In this document: positions 1 through 7,560 of the stretch, piece after piece | How positions within the stretch are numbered: the first letter of the stretch is position 1 | How the letters are laid out: every line of letters starts with the position of its first letter | From: Tsukamurella sp. 1534 | GTDB taxonomy: Bacteria; Actinomycetota; Actinomycetes; Mycobacteriales; Mycobacteriaceae | Direction of reading: 5' to 3' | Length of the DNA: 64,000 nucleotides | Assembly (NCBI RefSeq): GCF_000312385.1 | Contig: NZ_HE997627.1 | Span: 191,911-255,910 of the forward strand | Position numbers and translations under genes: made by a program | The notes under the pieces: model-generated | The model's input: only the letters and a program-made list of their open reading frames with translations | Told to the model about the DNA's origin: nothing | Databases searched by the model: none

Positions 1-789
1 CTGCGGGGTCGAGATCATCTGATCGCCCAGGTTGGCTCCGCCGGCCTCGGTCACCAGTGCCGCGAGGTTGGACCGCGCGAACGTCGAGCAGCAGTCGTAG
101 TACCCCGGCGCGCGCCAGACGAACGTCGGAGTCCGGGGAGCGTTCGCCCGGGCGAGCCGTTCGCGCACCTCGCCGATCTTCGCGTCGTAGTAGCCGGCGA
201 ACTTCTCCGCCTCGGCCTGCCGGCCCAGCAGCTCGCCGAGGATCCGCACGCTCGCGGTGGTGTGCTTGACCGGTTCCACGAAGTAGTCGATCACCACGGT
301 GGGGATGCCGGCGCGTTCGAGCCGGTCCACGATCCCCGCGCTCTGCGCCGCCTTGAAGCTGGCCGCGCTCACGACGAAGACATCGGGCCGCACCGAGAGG
401 GCCTGCTCCGCCGAGAGCGAACCGTCCCACACCTCACCGGTTTTCGTAATGCGTTCCGCCTGCGGAAACTTCTTCCGGTACAGGTCCCAGGTGTCCGGAT
501 CGTTCTGCTCGAGATCGTCCGGCCAGCCGACCACGTTGCGAGTGGGGTCGTCCCGGTTGAGGAGGGCCGTCGTGTACAGCAGCCGCTGGCCGCCGAGCAG
601 GATCCTCTCCGCCGGCGCCCGCACCGTCACCGTGCGTCCCAGCACATCGGTGATCTTCCTCTCCTCCGGCTTCGGATGGTCCGAATCCTGGGATCCGGCA
701 CCGCATCCGGTGACGGCGACGACGAACGCCAGCAGCGTCGCGGCGATGGCGGTCCGCGATCGATTCCCCACGGGGATCGCACTCTTCAC
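1..789 (-). CDS. Siderophore-type ABC transporter substrate-binding lipoprotein (C-terminus cut by window edge)
   Basis: This frame is open to the left edge, giving 263 codons. The start is GTG at 789, with GAGAGG about 9 nt upstream. The N-terminus has a basic segment, a hydrophobic stretch and the lipobox VTGC, so the product should be a lipoprotein on the outer face of the membrane. The following sequence (KITDVLGRTVTVRAPAERIL, later RPDVFVVSAASF and ERAGIPTVVIDYF) is typical of periplasmic-binding proteins for iron-siderophores, haem or cobalamin (FecB/BtuF family). It is transcribed away from the siderophore-like operon at 1042 and shares a regulatory region that carries metal-box sequences, so an iron-chelate ligand is the best inference. 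A cobalamin-type ligand cannot be excluded. The permease and ATPase genes would lie left of the window. Confidence 0.85.
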   Translation of the reverse strand, partial: MKSAIPVGNRSRTAIAATLLAFVVAVTGCGAGSQDSDHPKPEERKITDVLGRTVTVRAPAERILLGGQRLLYTTALLNRDDPTRNVVGWPDDLEQNDPDTWDLYRKKFPQAERITKTGEVWDGSLSAEQALSVRPDVFVVSAASFKAAQSAGIVDRLERAGIPTVVIDYFVEPVKHTTASVRILGELLGRQAEAEKFAGYYDAKIGEVRERLARANAPRTPTFVWRAPGYYDCCSTFARSNLAALVTEAGGANLGDQMISTPQ

Positions 790-821
790 GTTGTGATTCC
801 TCTCGGTTCGAGGCCAGGAAA

Positions 822-840
822 GTTGGAAAGGCTAGCCTAT
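822..840. promoter_or_regulatory. Possible IdeR/DmdR1-type iron box
   Basis: A perfect 10-bp palindrome AGGCTAGCCT (829-838) lies in a 19-bp window that matches the IdeR consensus TTAGGTTAGGCTAACCTAA at 13 positions by eye. It lies between the leftward promoter and the lipoprotein start. The match is moderate, so binding is an inference. Confidence 0.45.
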
Positions 841-867
841 GAACCTTTCGAACGCGCCGATGCTAAC

Positions 868-895
868 AACATAGTGTATTGACAATCATTATCAA
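868..895 (-). promoter_or_regulatory. Putative leftward promoter of the substrate-binding lipoprotein
   Basis: On the minus strand TTGATA (plus 890-895) is separated by 16 nt from TATGTT (plus 868-873), a plausible -35/-10 pair reading toward the lipoprotein gene. The Fur-family box overlaps its -35 and spacer. Confidence 0.45.
880..894. promoter_or_regulatory. Fur/Zur-family 7-1-7 box
   Basis: TGACAATCATTATCA fits TGANAATNATTNTCA, the inverted repeat bound by Fur-family regulators including Zur. Its two 7-nt arms differ at one base. It overlaps the -35 of the leftward promoter, a repressing position. Whether Zur, FurA or another paralogue binds it cannot be told from sequence. Confidence 0.55.
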
Positions 896-1003
896 CAGTC
901 GGCAGGATGGTCGGGCGGCGTCCGCGTGTCAAGGTTCCGTAAACGTTCCCTAAAGCGTTGTGCTGCTGCCTGTTTGGTGTCGAAAGTCACCGGCGTCCTG
1001 ATG

Positions 1004-1033
1004 TTGCCACACCTGACTGCTTAAGGCTAGGTT
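1004..1033 (+). promoter_or_regulatory. Putative promoter of the siderophore-like operon
   Basis: TTGCCA (1004-1009) and TAGGTT (1028-1033) are spaced by 18 nt. The -10 lies inside the IdeR-like box. The ATG at 1042 is 8 nt beyond it, so the transcript could be leaderless. Confidence 0.4.
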
Positions 1034-1040
1034 TCCCTAA
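1022..1040. promoter_or_regulatory. IdeR/DmdR1-type iron box before the Dap operon
   Basis: TAAGGCTAGGTTTCCCTAA matches the IdeR consensus TTAGGTTAGGCTAACCTAA at 14 of 19 positions by eye. It overlaps the putative -10 and ends just before the first ATG, where a bound regulator would block transcription under iron-replete conditions. Confidence 0.6.
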
Positions 1041-1041
1041 T

Positions 1042-2028
1042 ATGACGAACCGAGATCGACGTATGCACATACTCACCCGCAGTGATCTCCGGGACCTCGA
1101 ACTCGATCCGGCCGAGGCGATCGGGCTGGTGGAGGACGGCTACCTCGCGTACTCCGCCGGCGCTTCGCGGAATCCGGCCAAGCTGATGATGGATCTCCCG
1201 GACCGGCAGCGTGATTCGGTCGCGTACTCGATGCTCGGCTACGACGGCTCGCTCGAGCAGGCGGCGTTCAAGACCAGTTACCGGCAGGGCGGCACGTCGG
1301 CGGACAAGTACTACACCACCATCAGCCTGTACGACGACGCCACCGGCGCGCCCTTCGCGCTGCTGGACGGTCAACGGGTGGGCGCCACGAGGACTCCCGC
1401 CAGCACGGCGCTCATCGCGCGGAGCTGCGCGCGGCCCGGTGCAGACACGGCGCTCATGGTGGGCACCGGCGTACAGGGCGTCAGGACTCTCCCCTACCTG
1501 CTCAGCGCCGTGGGGTCGCTCAAGCGAATCCGTTTGTTCGGTACTCATCCGGACGGCATCCGCGACAGCGTCGCCGCGGTGGCCGCGCACTTCCCCGACC
1601 AGGAGGTCGAACTCGTCGACGACGTCGAGGCCGCCGCGCGCGACGCCGACGTCGTGGTCGCCGCGTCGGGCCGCGCCGCGCACCCGAAGATCCGGCTCGG
1701 CTGGCTGCCCCCGGGCGGCCTGCTGATCTCCGTGGCGAGCAAGGGCGTTCAGGAGGGAACCCTCGCCGAAGCCGACTACACCGTGGCGACGAGCGCTGCG
1801 CAGGTGGAGGTCACGGGGCGGCGGATGGCGGGGGCCGACGGCGAGTACCGGCTGGACGCCGAGCTGCCCGAGATCCTCGCCGGGCGCGCGCCCGGACGCC
1901 GGTCGGACGACGACCGGGTCTTCGCGTTCAGCAGCGGCATGGTGATCACGGACATCCCGGTGGCACACGCGCTCGCGACCAGGGCGATCGCGGCGGGCCG
2001 CGGAACCGAGGTGGCCCTGTGGTCCTGA
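1042..2028 (+). CDS. SbnB-like N-(2-amino-2-carboxyethyl)-L-glutamate dehydrogenase (ornithine cyclodeaminase/mu-crystallin family)
   Basis: The protein has about 328 residues from the ATG at 1042; a second ATG at 1063 (MHILTRSDL) is an alternative start. The Rossmann motif VGTGVQG, the ATRTPASTALIA segment and the overall length place it in the ornithine cyclodeaminase/mu-crystallin family. In staphyloferrin B synthesis, SbnB oxidatively cleaves N-(1-amino-1-carboxy-2-ethyl)-glutamate to L-2,3-diaminopropionate and 2-oxoglutarate. An SbnA-like synthase two genes downstream supports that role here. It overlaps the next gene by 10 nt and follows an IdeR-like box. A plain ornithine cyclodeaminase or alanine dehydrogenase activity is the alternative. 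Confidence 0.8.
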   Translation: MTNRDRRMHILTRSDLRDLELDPAEAIGLVEDGYLAYSAGASRNPAKLMMDLPDRQRDSVAYSMLGYDGSLEQAAFKTSYRQGGTSADKYYTTISLYDDATGAPFALLDGQRVGATRTPASTALIARSCARPGADTALMVGTGVQGVRTLPYLLSAVGSLKRIRLFGTHPDGIRDSVAAVAAHFPDQEVELVDDVEAAARDADVVVAASGRAAHPKIRLGWLPPGGLLISVASKGVQEGTLAEADYTVATSAAQVEVTGRRMAGADGEYRLDAELPEILAGRAPGRRSDDDRVFAFSSGMVITDIPVAHALATRAIAAGRGTEVALWS

Positions 2029-3392
2029 CCCGATCCGCCCCGGCCCACTCTCCGCCGTTGCCCGCGATCGAGCGCCCCTGGGCGGCCGAGCTCCGCGCGG
2101 CCCCCGCGCTGTGGGACATCGCGCGCGCCGTGGGCGGAGGCCCCTTCCACGTGATCCACCCCGCCACGTTCGCGGACAACCTCACCGGGATGATCTCCGC
2201 GCTGGCGGACGCCGACGTGCGGGGAACCGTCTACTACGGCAAGAAGGCCAACAAGGCCGCGGCATGGTTGCCGGAGTGCGCCCGGCCGTCCGCCGGAGTC
2301 GACGTGGCGAGTGTTCCCGAACTGGTCCAGGCACTCGGCAACGGGATCCGGGGCGAGGACATCGGCGTGACCGGCGCCGCCAAACCCGACGGCCTGATGT
2401 GGTTGTCGCTGCGGCACGGATGCCTCCTGGCGATCGACGCGGCCGATGAACTCGAGCGCCTCGGCGCCGTGGCGCGGACGCACGGCGAGACCGCGCGGAT
2501 TCTGCTGCGGGTGCGGCCACCGTCGGCCCCGTCGTCCCGGTTCGGTTTCGCGCCGGACGATCTCGCCGCCGCGATGCGACGCTGCCGCGAGCTCCCCGTC
2601 GAACTCCTGGGGTTCTCCTTCCACCTCGACGGGTACGCGCCCGCGCCCCGCGCGGAGCTCGCCGCCGCCCTGATCGACGCGTGCGCGGACGCCCGGGCGC
2701 TCGGACACCGGGCGGACCGGATCAGCATCGGCGGCGGGATCGCCTGCTCGTACGTCTCCCGCGACGCGTGGGAGCGGTTCGAGCAGGACCGGCACGACGG
2801 ATGGTTCCACGCCGGCCGCAATCCGGCGAAGACCTACCCGTACCACCAGGCGCCGACCGGTGCGGCGATGGTCGCGGCGATCCTGGAACACGACTGCGGC
2901 GGAGCGACTCTCGCGCATCGCCTGCGCGAGGCCGGCGTCTCGCTCCTGCTGGAACCGGGTCGGGCACTGGTCGACGGCGCCGGGTTCTCCGCCTTCCCCG
3001 TCCTGGGCTGCAAGCCCAGCGACGGCGACCATCTGCTGACCACCGTCGCGGGCCTGTCGATGAGCCTGTCCGAGCAGTGGAAGGGCAGCGAGTACCTGCC
3101 CGACCCCGTCCTCGTCCGCGCGCCCGGTTCGCCGCCGGAAGCCGAATCCGCCGGGGTGCGGACTGCGATCGCGGGGTCCAGCTGCATGGAGTACGACGTG
3201 TTGACGTGGCGCGCCGTCCCCGTCCCGGGGGTGCCGCGCAGGGGCGACCTCCTGATCTACCCCAACACCGCCGGCTACCAGATGGACAAGAACGAGAGTG
3301 GATTCCATCAGCTGCCACTGCCCCCGAAAGTGGTGATCGAGGGCGGCGGCCGCTGGCGCCTCGACACCGATCATCCGACCCAGGAGATCTGA
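2019..3392 (+). CDS. Fold-type III PLP-dependent decarboxylase (Orn/DAP/Arg decarboxylase family; SbnH/Y4yA-like)
   Basis: 457 residues from a GTG start inside the end of the preceding gene. The likely PLP lysine is K76 in YYGKKANK. Other family marks are SFHLDGY, the glycine loop ISIGGGIAC that binds the PLP phosphate, LLLEPGR, and a C-terminal GSSCMEYDVL that replaces the usual CDSxD substrate-binding segment. In staphyloferrin B assembly, SbnH decarboxylates a citryl-diaminopropionate intermediate. The position between SbnB-like and SbnA-like genes suggests a similar step on a Dap-derived intermediate. The family also contains lysine, ornithine and diaminopimelate decarboxylases, so the substrate is open. 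Its stop overlaps the next start (TGATG). Confidence 0.75.
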   Translation: MVLTRSAPAHSPPLPAIERPWAAELRAAPALWDIARAVGGGPFHVIHPATFADNLTGMISALADADVRGTVYYGKKANKAAAWLPECARPSAGVDVASVPELVQALGNGIRGEDIGVTGAAKPDGLMWLSLRHGCLLAIDAADELERLGAVARTHGETARILLRVRPPSAPSSRFGFAPDDLAAAMRRCRELPVELLGFSFHLDGYAPAPRAELAAALIDACADARALGHRADRISIGGGIACSYVSRDAWERFEQDRHDGWFHAGRNPAKTYPYHQAPTGAAMVAAILEHDCGGATLAHRLREAGVSLLLEPGRALVDGAGFSAFPVLGCKPSDGDHLLTTVAGLSMSLSEQWKGSEYLPDPVLVRAPGSPPEAESAGVRTAIAGSSCMEYDVLTWRAVPVPGVPRRGDLLIYPNTAGYQMDKNESGFHQLPLPPKVVIEGGGRWRLDTDHPTQEI

Positions 3393-4444
3393 TGTCCATC
3401 GTGCAGCGCGCCTCCGAGCTCATCGGCGACACGCCCCTGCTCGAACTCGCGCGTACCGGAACGGGAACGCGCCTGCTGCTCAAGCTCGATCATCTCAACC
3501 CCACGGGTTCCTGCAAGGTGCGGATGGCCCGGCAGATGATCGACGAGGCGGAGCGGGAGGGCAGGCTGCTGCCCGGTGGCCGCATCGTCGAGCCCACCTC
3601 GGGCAACACCGGATGCGGGCTCGCCCTCGTCGCTCTCGAGCGCGGGTACCGGTTCACCGCGGTGGTGGACCGGCACGCGGCCCGCGAGAAGCTGCGGATG
3701 CTCACCGCCCTCGGTGCCGAGCTCGTGTTCGTCGAGACGCCGCCGGGCGGCGGCGTGGCCTCGGTACAGCGGCGCGCGGTGGCCGCCCGGATCGCCGAGG
3801 AGACCGGCGCCTTCCACCCCGATCAGCACAACAACGCGGGCAATGCCAACGGCTACACCGGGCTCGCGTTCGAGCTCGCGCGGCAATTGGGCACCGTGGA
3901 CGCCCTGATCGCCGCCGTCGGCACGGGGGGATCGCTCTGCGGCACCATCCGCGCGATGCGCTCGGCGGGGCACGCGACCCGCGCCGTCGCTGTCGAGCCG
4001 GAGGGGTCGATCATCTTCGGCGGCCCACCGGGCCTCTACCACCAGACCGGCGCCGGGAGTCCCGCCGGTTTCCCGGTGGGAAGCAACATCGACCGCTCCG
4101 TGATCGACGCAGCGCACCGGGTGTCCGACGCCGACGCCTTCGCCGGGGCCCGGGTCGTGGCGCGCCGCACCGGCGTGCTCGTGGGCGGCACGACCGGCGG
4201 TGCGATCCACGTGGCGCTGCGGCGGTTGTTCACCTTCCCGGCGGAGAGCACCGTGGTGGTCCTCTGCAACGACGCCGGCGAGAAGTACCTCGACTCCGTG
4301 TACGACGACGACTGGCTCCGCGAGCGCGGCGTGTTCGACGAGCTCGCGCACCGTCGGGTCCACCGCTGGTTCGCCGCCTATGACGAGTCCGTCCGGGCAG
4401 CGGCCCGCGACGGGTCCGCGCGCCTCGTGGAGGTGGGTGCGTGA
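3392..4444 (+). CDS. SbnA-like N-(2-amino-2-carboxyethyl)-L-glutamate synthase (cysteine synthase family)
   Basis: 350-residue fold-type II PLP enzyme. The PLP lysine is K42 (NPTGSCKVR), the substrate loop is TSGNTG (69-74) and the phosphate-binding loop is GTGGS (177-181). The family includes O-acetylserine sulfhydrylases. The SbnA branch instead joins O-phosphoserine with glutamate, and its product is cut by SbnB to 2,3-diaminopropionate. The PTGSCKVR active-site segment, rather than PGGSVKDR, and the presence of an SbnB-like gene in the same operon favour the SbnA assignment. Its start overlaps the decarboxylase stop, and its own stop overlaps the MATE gene by 4 nt (GTGA). Confidence 0.8.
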   Translation: MSIVQRASELIGDTPLLELARTGTGTRLLLKLDHLNPTGSCKVRMARQMIDEAEREGRLLPGGRIVEPTSGNTGCGLALVALERGYRFTAVVDRHAAREKLRMLTALGAELVFVETPPGGGVASVQRRAVAARIAEETGAFHPDQHNNAGNANGYTGLAFELARQLGTVDALIAAVGTGGSLCGTIRAMRSAGHATRAVAVEPEGSIIFGGPPGLYHQTGAGSPAGFPVGSNIDRSVIDAAHRVSDADAFAGARVVARRTGVLVGGTTGGAIHVALRRLFTFPAESTVVVLCNDAGEKYLDSVYDDDWLRERGVFDELAHRRVHRWFAAYDESVRAAARDGSARLVEVGA

Positions 4445-5832
4445 CGAGGGCCGCCACACCACCCGTCGGCGGATATCGCGAGGTGACCGCCCTCGCCGCG
4501 CCGATCGCGGGAATCCAACTGGCGCAGGTGGCGCTGACCAGCGTCGACCTCGCCATGCTGGGGCTGCTCGGCGTGACCGCCGTCGCCGCGGGCGGTCTCG
4601 CCATCCTGCTCTACAACCAGGTCCGCACGATGTGCGTCGGCATGGTGACCGGCGTCGGGAACCTCGTCGCCGCGGCGGCGGGCGCCGGCGAGGCGCGGAC
4701 CGGCACGGACGAGGTGGACGATGCCGCGCGCGACGAGATCCGCTCGCTGCTGCGATCGGCGCTCCTCGTGGCCACCGCGACGGCGGCGGCCGGCGCAACG
4801 GTCCTGTGCGGCATCGGCTTCGCCCTCCCGCTGCTGGGGCAGCGCCCCGAGATCGTGACGTCGGCGCAGGCGATGATCTTCGCCCTCGCGGGCGGCCTCT
4901 TCCCCATGGTGTGGCTCAACGTCCTGCGACAGTTCGCCGTCGGGCTGCGGCGGCCGGGGTCGCTCCTCGCGGTCACGCTCGTGTCGATCGCGGTGAACGC
5001 CCTCTGCAACGGAGCCTTCATCTACGGCTGGGCGGGACTGCCCCGGCTGGGCATCGCCGGCGTCGGCCTGTCGACCACGATGGTGCAGCTGTTCACCCTG
5101 GCCGCGTTCGCCACGACAGTCCGCCGGGACCCCGTGCTGCGGTCGATGGTCTCCCTCGCTCCCTGGCGCGCCGACCCGGCCGTGGTCCGCCACATCGTGC
5201 GGCACGGGACGCCGATCTGCTTCACGTACGGCTCCGAGGCCGCGATCACCTCGATCGCGACCCTCATGATGGGGACCTTCGGGCCTGCGATGCTGGCCGC
5301 CTCCAACGTCGCGAATCAGTTGGCGTACATCGTGTACCAGTGCAACATCGGCCTCTCGCAGGGATCGTCGATCCTGGTGAGCCGCGCGGTGGGCCGCGGC
5401 GACGAGAACCTCGCCGGGGACATCGCCCGGCGCGCGCTCACGCTGTCGTGGGCGTTCATGGCGGTGGTGAGTCTGGCGTACGTCGTCGCGCCCCAGGTCG
5501 TGCTGTGGCCGTTCCTCCGCGATCAGCAGGACGGTGCCGTGGTCGCCACCGCGGGCACGCTCCTCCTGTTCGCCGTCGCCCAGCAGTACAGCAAGGGCAC
5601 GCAGAACATCCTCGTCGGGCTGCTCCGCGGGCTCGGCGACACGAAATCCGGCCTGCGCTGCACACTGATCGGGTACTGGGCGATCGGCGTCCCGGTGATG
5701 GCGTTGTGCGCGTACGCGTTCGGCTGGGGTGGATGGGGCGTGTGGACGGGGCTCTGCGCCGGCTTCGCCGCGACCGCCGTCCTGCTCGCGCGCCGCTTCC
5801 GCGCGTCGCTGCACGCCGGCGACACGCCCTAG
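4441..5832 (+). CDS. MATE family multidrug/siderophore exporter
   Basis: 463 residues with about twelve hydrophobic segments arranged as two similar halves, as in MATE (multi antimicrobial extrusion) antiporters. It begins with GTG overlapping the SbnA-like stop by 4 nt and closes the operon. MATE proteins export cationic drugs and small natural products using Na+ or H+ gradients. As the last gene of a metal-regulated biosynthetic operon, its likely cargo is the compound the operon makes. DinF/NorM-type general detoxification is the alternative. No biosynthetic gene follows; a hairpin and a convergent gene come next. Confidence 0.85.
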   Translation: MTRAATPPVGGYREVTALAAPIAGIQLAQVALTSVDLAMLGLLGVTAVAAGGLAILLYNQVRTMCVGMVTGVGNLVAAAAGAGEARTGTDEVDDAARDEIRSLLRSALLVATATAAAGATVLCGIGFALPLLGQRPEIVTSAQAMIFALAGGLFPMVWLNVLRQFAVGLRRPGSLLAVTLVSIAVNALCNGAFIYGWAGLPRLGIAGVGLSTTMVQLFTLAAFATTVRRDPVLRSMVSLAPWRADPAVVRHIVRHGTPICFTYGSEAAITSIATLMMGTFGPAMLAASNVANQLAYIVYQCNIGLSQGSSILVSRAVGRGDENLAGDIARRALTLSWAFMAVVSLAYVVAPQVVLWPFLRDQQDGAVVATAGTLLLFAVAQQYSKGTQNILVGLLRGLGDTKSGLRCTLIGYWAIGVPVMALCAYAFGWGGWGVWTGLCAGFAATAVLLARRFRASLHAGDTP

Positions 5833-5875
5833 CGGGACGTACCCTCCCCACCGGCCGGGTCAGAGGGAGACGGCA

Positions 5876-5911
5876 CCGGCCCTGGGGATCTCGCCTCCCC
5901 CTGGGGGCCGG
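5876..5911. terminator. Hairpin between convergent genes
   Basis: CCGGCCC (5876-5882) pairs with GGGCCGG (5905-5911), and an inner GGGG/CCCC stem fits within the loop. There is no U-tract, which is common in this phylum. It lies between two converging genes and may stop both. Confidence 0.4.
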
Positions 5912-5914
5912 GCG

Positions 5915-6490
5915 TCAGAGCCGGAGGCTGGCGAGGGCGTCGGCGGCGGCGAGGCAGCCGGCGGTCGCGAGGTCGAGATTGCGCAGCGAGGCCGCGTGGA
6001 CCGTCTCGTCCGCCGCGGCGACGCAGTCGCTCACCACGTGCGCAGTGAGGCCGAGATCCGTCGCGTGCCGGGCCGTCTGTTCGACGGTGAGGTTGGTGGC
6101 GACGCCGGTGATGTACACCGTGGTGACGCCGTTCGCCGCGATCCAGTCCGCGGCCGGGCCCGCGAGGCCGGACAGTCGCTGGTTGTCGAGGACCACGGTG
6201 GGCTGTTCTCGCATCGGCGCGATGATCCGCGCCCCGTCCGCGTCCGGGCGGAAGGACACCTGGGCGTCGGCGACGGCCGTCATGAACGCGGTGTTCCGCA
6301 CCAGGTCGCCCTCGCCCTCGGGCACGGTGAACCGCGTGAACACGACGGGGACGGGCGCCTCCGCGTGGAACCGTGTCGCACGTTCCACCACCCCCGACGC
6401 GGCGACGGGCGCGGCGAGCATCGGCCCGAAGAACCCGCCCGGATCGATGACGTTGACCTGCCAGTGCAGTGCGAGGACGGCGGCGGTCAT
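5915..6490 (-). CDS. Isochorismatase-fold protein without the catalytic triad
   Basis: 191 residues with the isochorismatase/cysteine hydrolase fold: an N-terminal strand, the TVYITGVATNLTVEQTAR signature and the following helix. In active members the triad is Asp (in ALLVIDMQ), Lys and Cys (in GVATDVCVE). Here the aligned positions by eye read His9 (VLALHWQ), Asp102 (TVVLDNQR) and Thr135 (GVATNLTVE). Hydrolysis by the usual mechanism therefore looks impossible. It could be a divergent enzyme, a binding protein or a decayed paralogue. The start ATG overlaps the stop of the upstream membrane protein by 4 nt, so the two are co-translated. Confidence 0.75.
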   Translation of the reverse strand: MTAAVLALHWQVNVIDPGGFFGPMLAAPVAASGVVERATRFHAEAPVPVVFTRFTVPEGEGDLVRNTAFMTAVADAQVSFRPDADGARIIAPMREQPTVVLDNQRLSGLAGPAADWIAANGVTTVYITGVATNLTVEQTARHATDLGLTAHVVSDCVAAADETVHAASLRNLDLATAGCLAAADALASLRL

Positions 6491-6753
6491 GAGTTCCCGC
6501 GGTCCAGCAGGTAGGCGCCGCCGAGCGCGACGGCCGCACCCGGGATGACGTTGAGCAGCAGGATCGGGAACTCCTCGCCGAACGAGTAGCCGTGGGAGAC
6601 ACCGACGGCCATGTTGGCGATCATGGCGAGCAGCCACAGCACGCAGAAGGCGATCGCCGCCCGCTTCACGCCGACGGCCTTCTGCGACCGACCGATCGCC
6701 AGGAAGACCAGAGCGAGGATCACGCCGAGGGACACGATGATGATGGTGCGCAT
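6487..6753 (-). CDS. Small integral membrane protein
   Basis: 88 residues starting at the ATG MRTIIIVSLG. Three hydrophobic stretches are visible: an N-terminal one (IIIVSLGVILALVFLAIG), a middle one (AAIAFCVLWLLAMIANMAVG) and a C-terminal one (FPILLLNVIPGAAVALGGAYL). Short basic loops lie between them. I do not recognise a named family. It is translationally coupled (ATGA) to the isochorismatase-fold gene. Upstream in-frame codons to 6810 look like non-coding extension because they lack membrane character. Confidence 0.65.
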   Translation of the reverse strand: MRTIIIVSLGVILALVFLAIGRSQKAVGVKRAAIAFCVLWLLAMIANMAVGVSHGYSFGEEFPILLLNVIPGAAVALGGAYLLDRGNS

Positions 6754-6793
6754 CGCTTCAGCGTAGAGCGGTCCGCTGCTCCGTGGGGATCGA

Positions 6794-6818
6794 AATCCCG
6801 CCCTTTCCACAAGGGATT
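6794..6818 (-). terminator. Putative terminator of the cob operon
   Basis: Nested inverted repeats AATCCC/GGGATT and CCCTT/AAGGG form one hairpin just beyond the cobK stop. It lacks a long U-tract. Confidence 0.45.
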
Positions 6819-6822
6819 CTTG

Positions 6823-7560
6823 TCAATGCAAGGCCGCCAGGGCGTCGTACGCCTCCCGCGCCGTTGCGACGGACTCCACTCCGGCGGGCCGCCGGGGACG
6901 GTCCACCATCAGCACGGCGACGCCGGCCACGCGCGCCGCCTCGAGCTTCGCCGCCACCAACTCACTGCCGCTGTCCTTGGTGACGAGAACGTCCACCGCG
7001 TGCCGGCGCATCAGATCGAGTTCGGAATCGACGGTGTACGGCCCGCGGTCGCGCACGATCTCGCGCCTCGCCGGCAGCGGACCCGACGGGGCGTCGACGA
7101 CCCGGATGAGGAACCACCAGTCGTCCAGCCCCGCGAACTCGGCCACGTCCTGACGCCCGGTGGTGAGGAGCGCGCGCCCCGGCGACCGCTCGGCCAGGGC
7201 CGCCGCGGCTGCGGCGACGGACGGAACCCTCGTCCACGAATCCTCGCTCGAAGCCACCCATCCCGGACGCACGACGGCCACCAGCGGAACGCCCGCCCGC
7301 TCGGCGGCCGCCGCCGCGTTCCGTGAGATCGTCGCGGCGAACGGGTGCGTGGCGTCCACCAGCACGTCGACGCCGTGGAGGAAGTCCGCGAGGCCCTCGA
7401 CGCCGCCGAATCCGCCGATCCGCGTCTCCCCCACCGGGAGTCGGGGGTTGGCCACCCGGCCCGCGAGCGAGCTGAGCACCGCGAACCGGTGGTCGGCGTC
7501 CAGGAGCGCCGCCAGCTCGCGCGCCTCGGCGGTGCCGCCGAGGATGAGCACGCGGATCAA
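6823..7560 (-). CDS. cobK: Precorrin-6A reductase CobK
   Basis: 245 residues. The N-terminus VLILGGTAEARELA is the nucleotide-binding motif of CobK/CbiJ. Further CobK features are DATHPFAATISRNA and VTKDSGSELVAAKLEAA. It reduces precorrin-6A to dihydro-precorrin-6 with NADPH in aerobic cobalamin synthesis, in the cytoplasm. I chose the TTG at 7560, which overlaps the cobM stop by 3 nt; GTG at 7551 is the alternative. The order cobL-cobM-cobK matches Rv2072c-Rv2070c of M. tuberculosis. No cobalamin riboswitch is visible near the operon. Confidence 0.92.
   Translation of the reverse strand: MIRVLILGGTAEARELAALLDADHRFAVLSSLAGRVANPRLPVGETRIGGFGGVEGLADFLHGVDVLVDATHPFAATISRNAAAAAERAGVPLVAVVRPGWVASSEDSWTRVPSVAAAAAALAERSPGRALLTTGRQDVAEFAGLDDWWFLIRVVDAPSGPLPARREIVRDRGPYTVDSELDLMRRHAVDVLVTKDSGSELVAAKLEAARVAGVAVLMVDRPRRPAGVESVATAREAYDALAALH

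Noticed and set aside
3392-4444. Plain cysteine synthase (CysK/CysM)
   Set aside because: The active-site segment PTGSCKVR and the operon with SbnB-like and decarboxylase genes favour the SbnA branch; ordinary cysteine synthase remains only an alternative.
5833-5914. Small RNA gene between the MATE and isochorismatase-fold genes
   Set aside because: Only a terminator-like hairpin is visible and there is no separate promoter.
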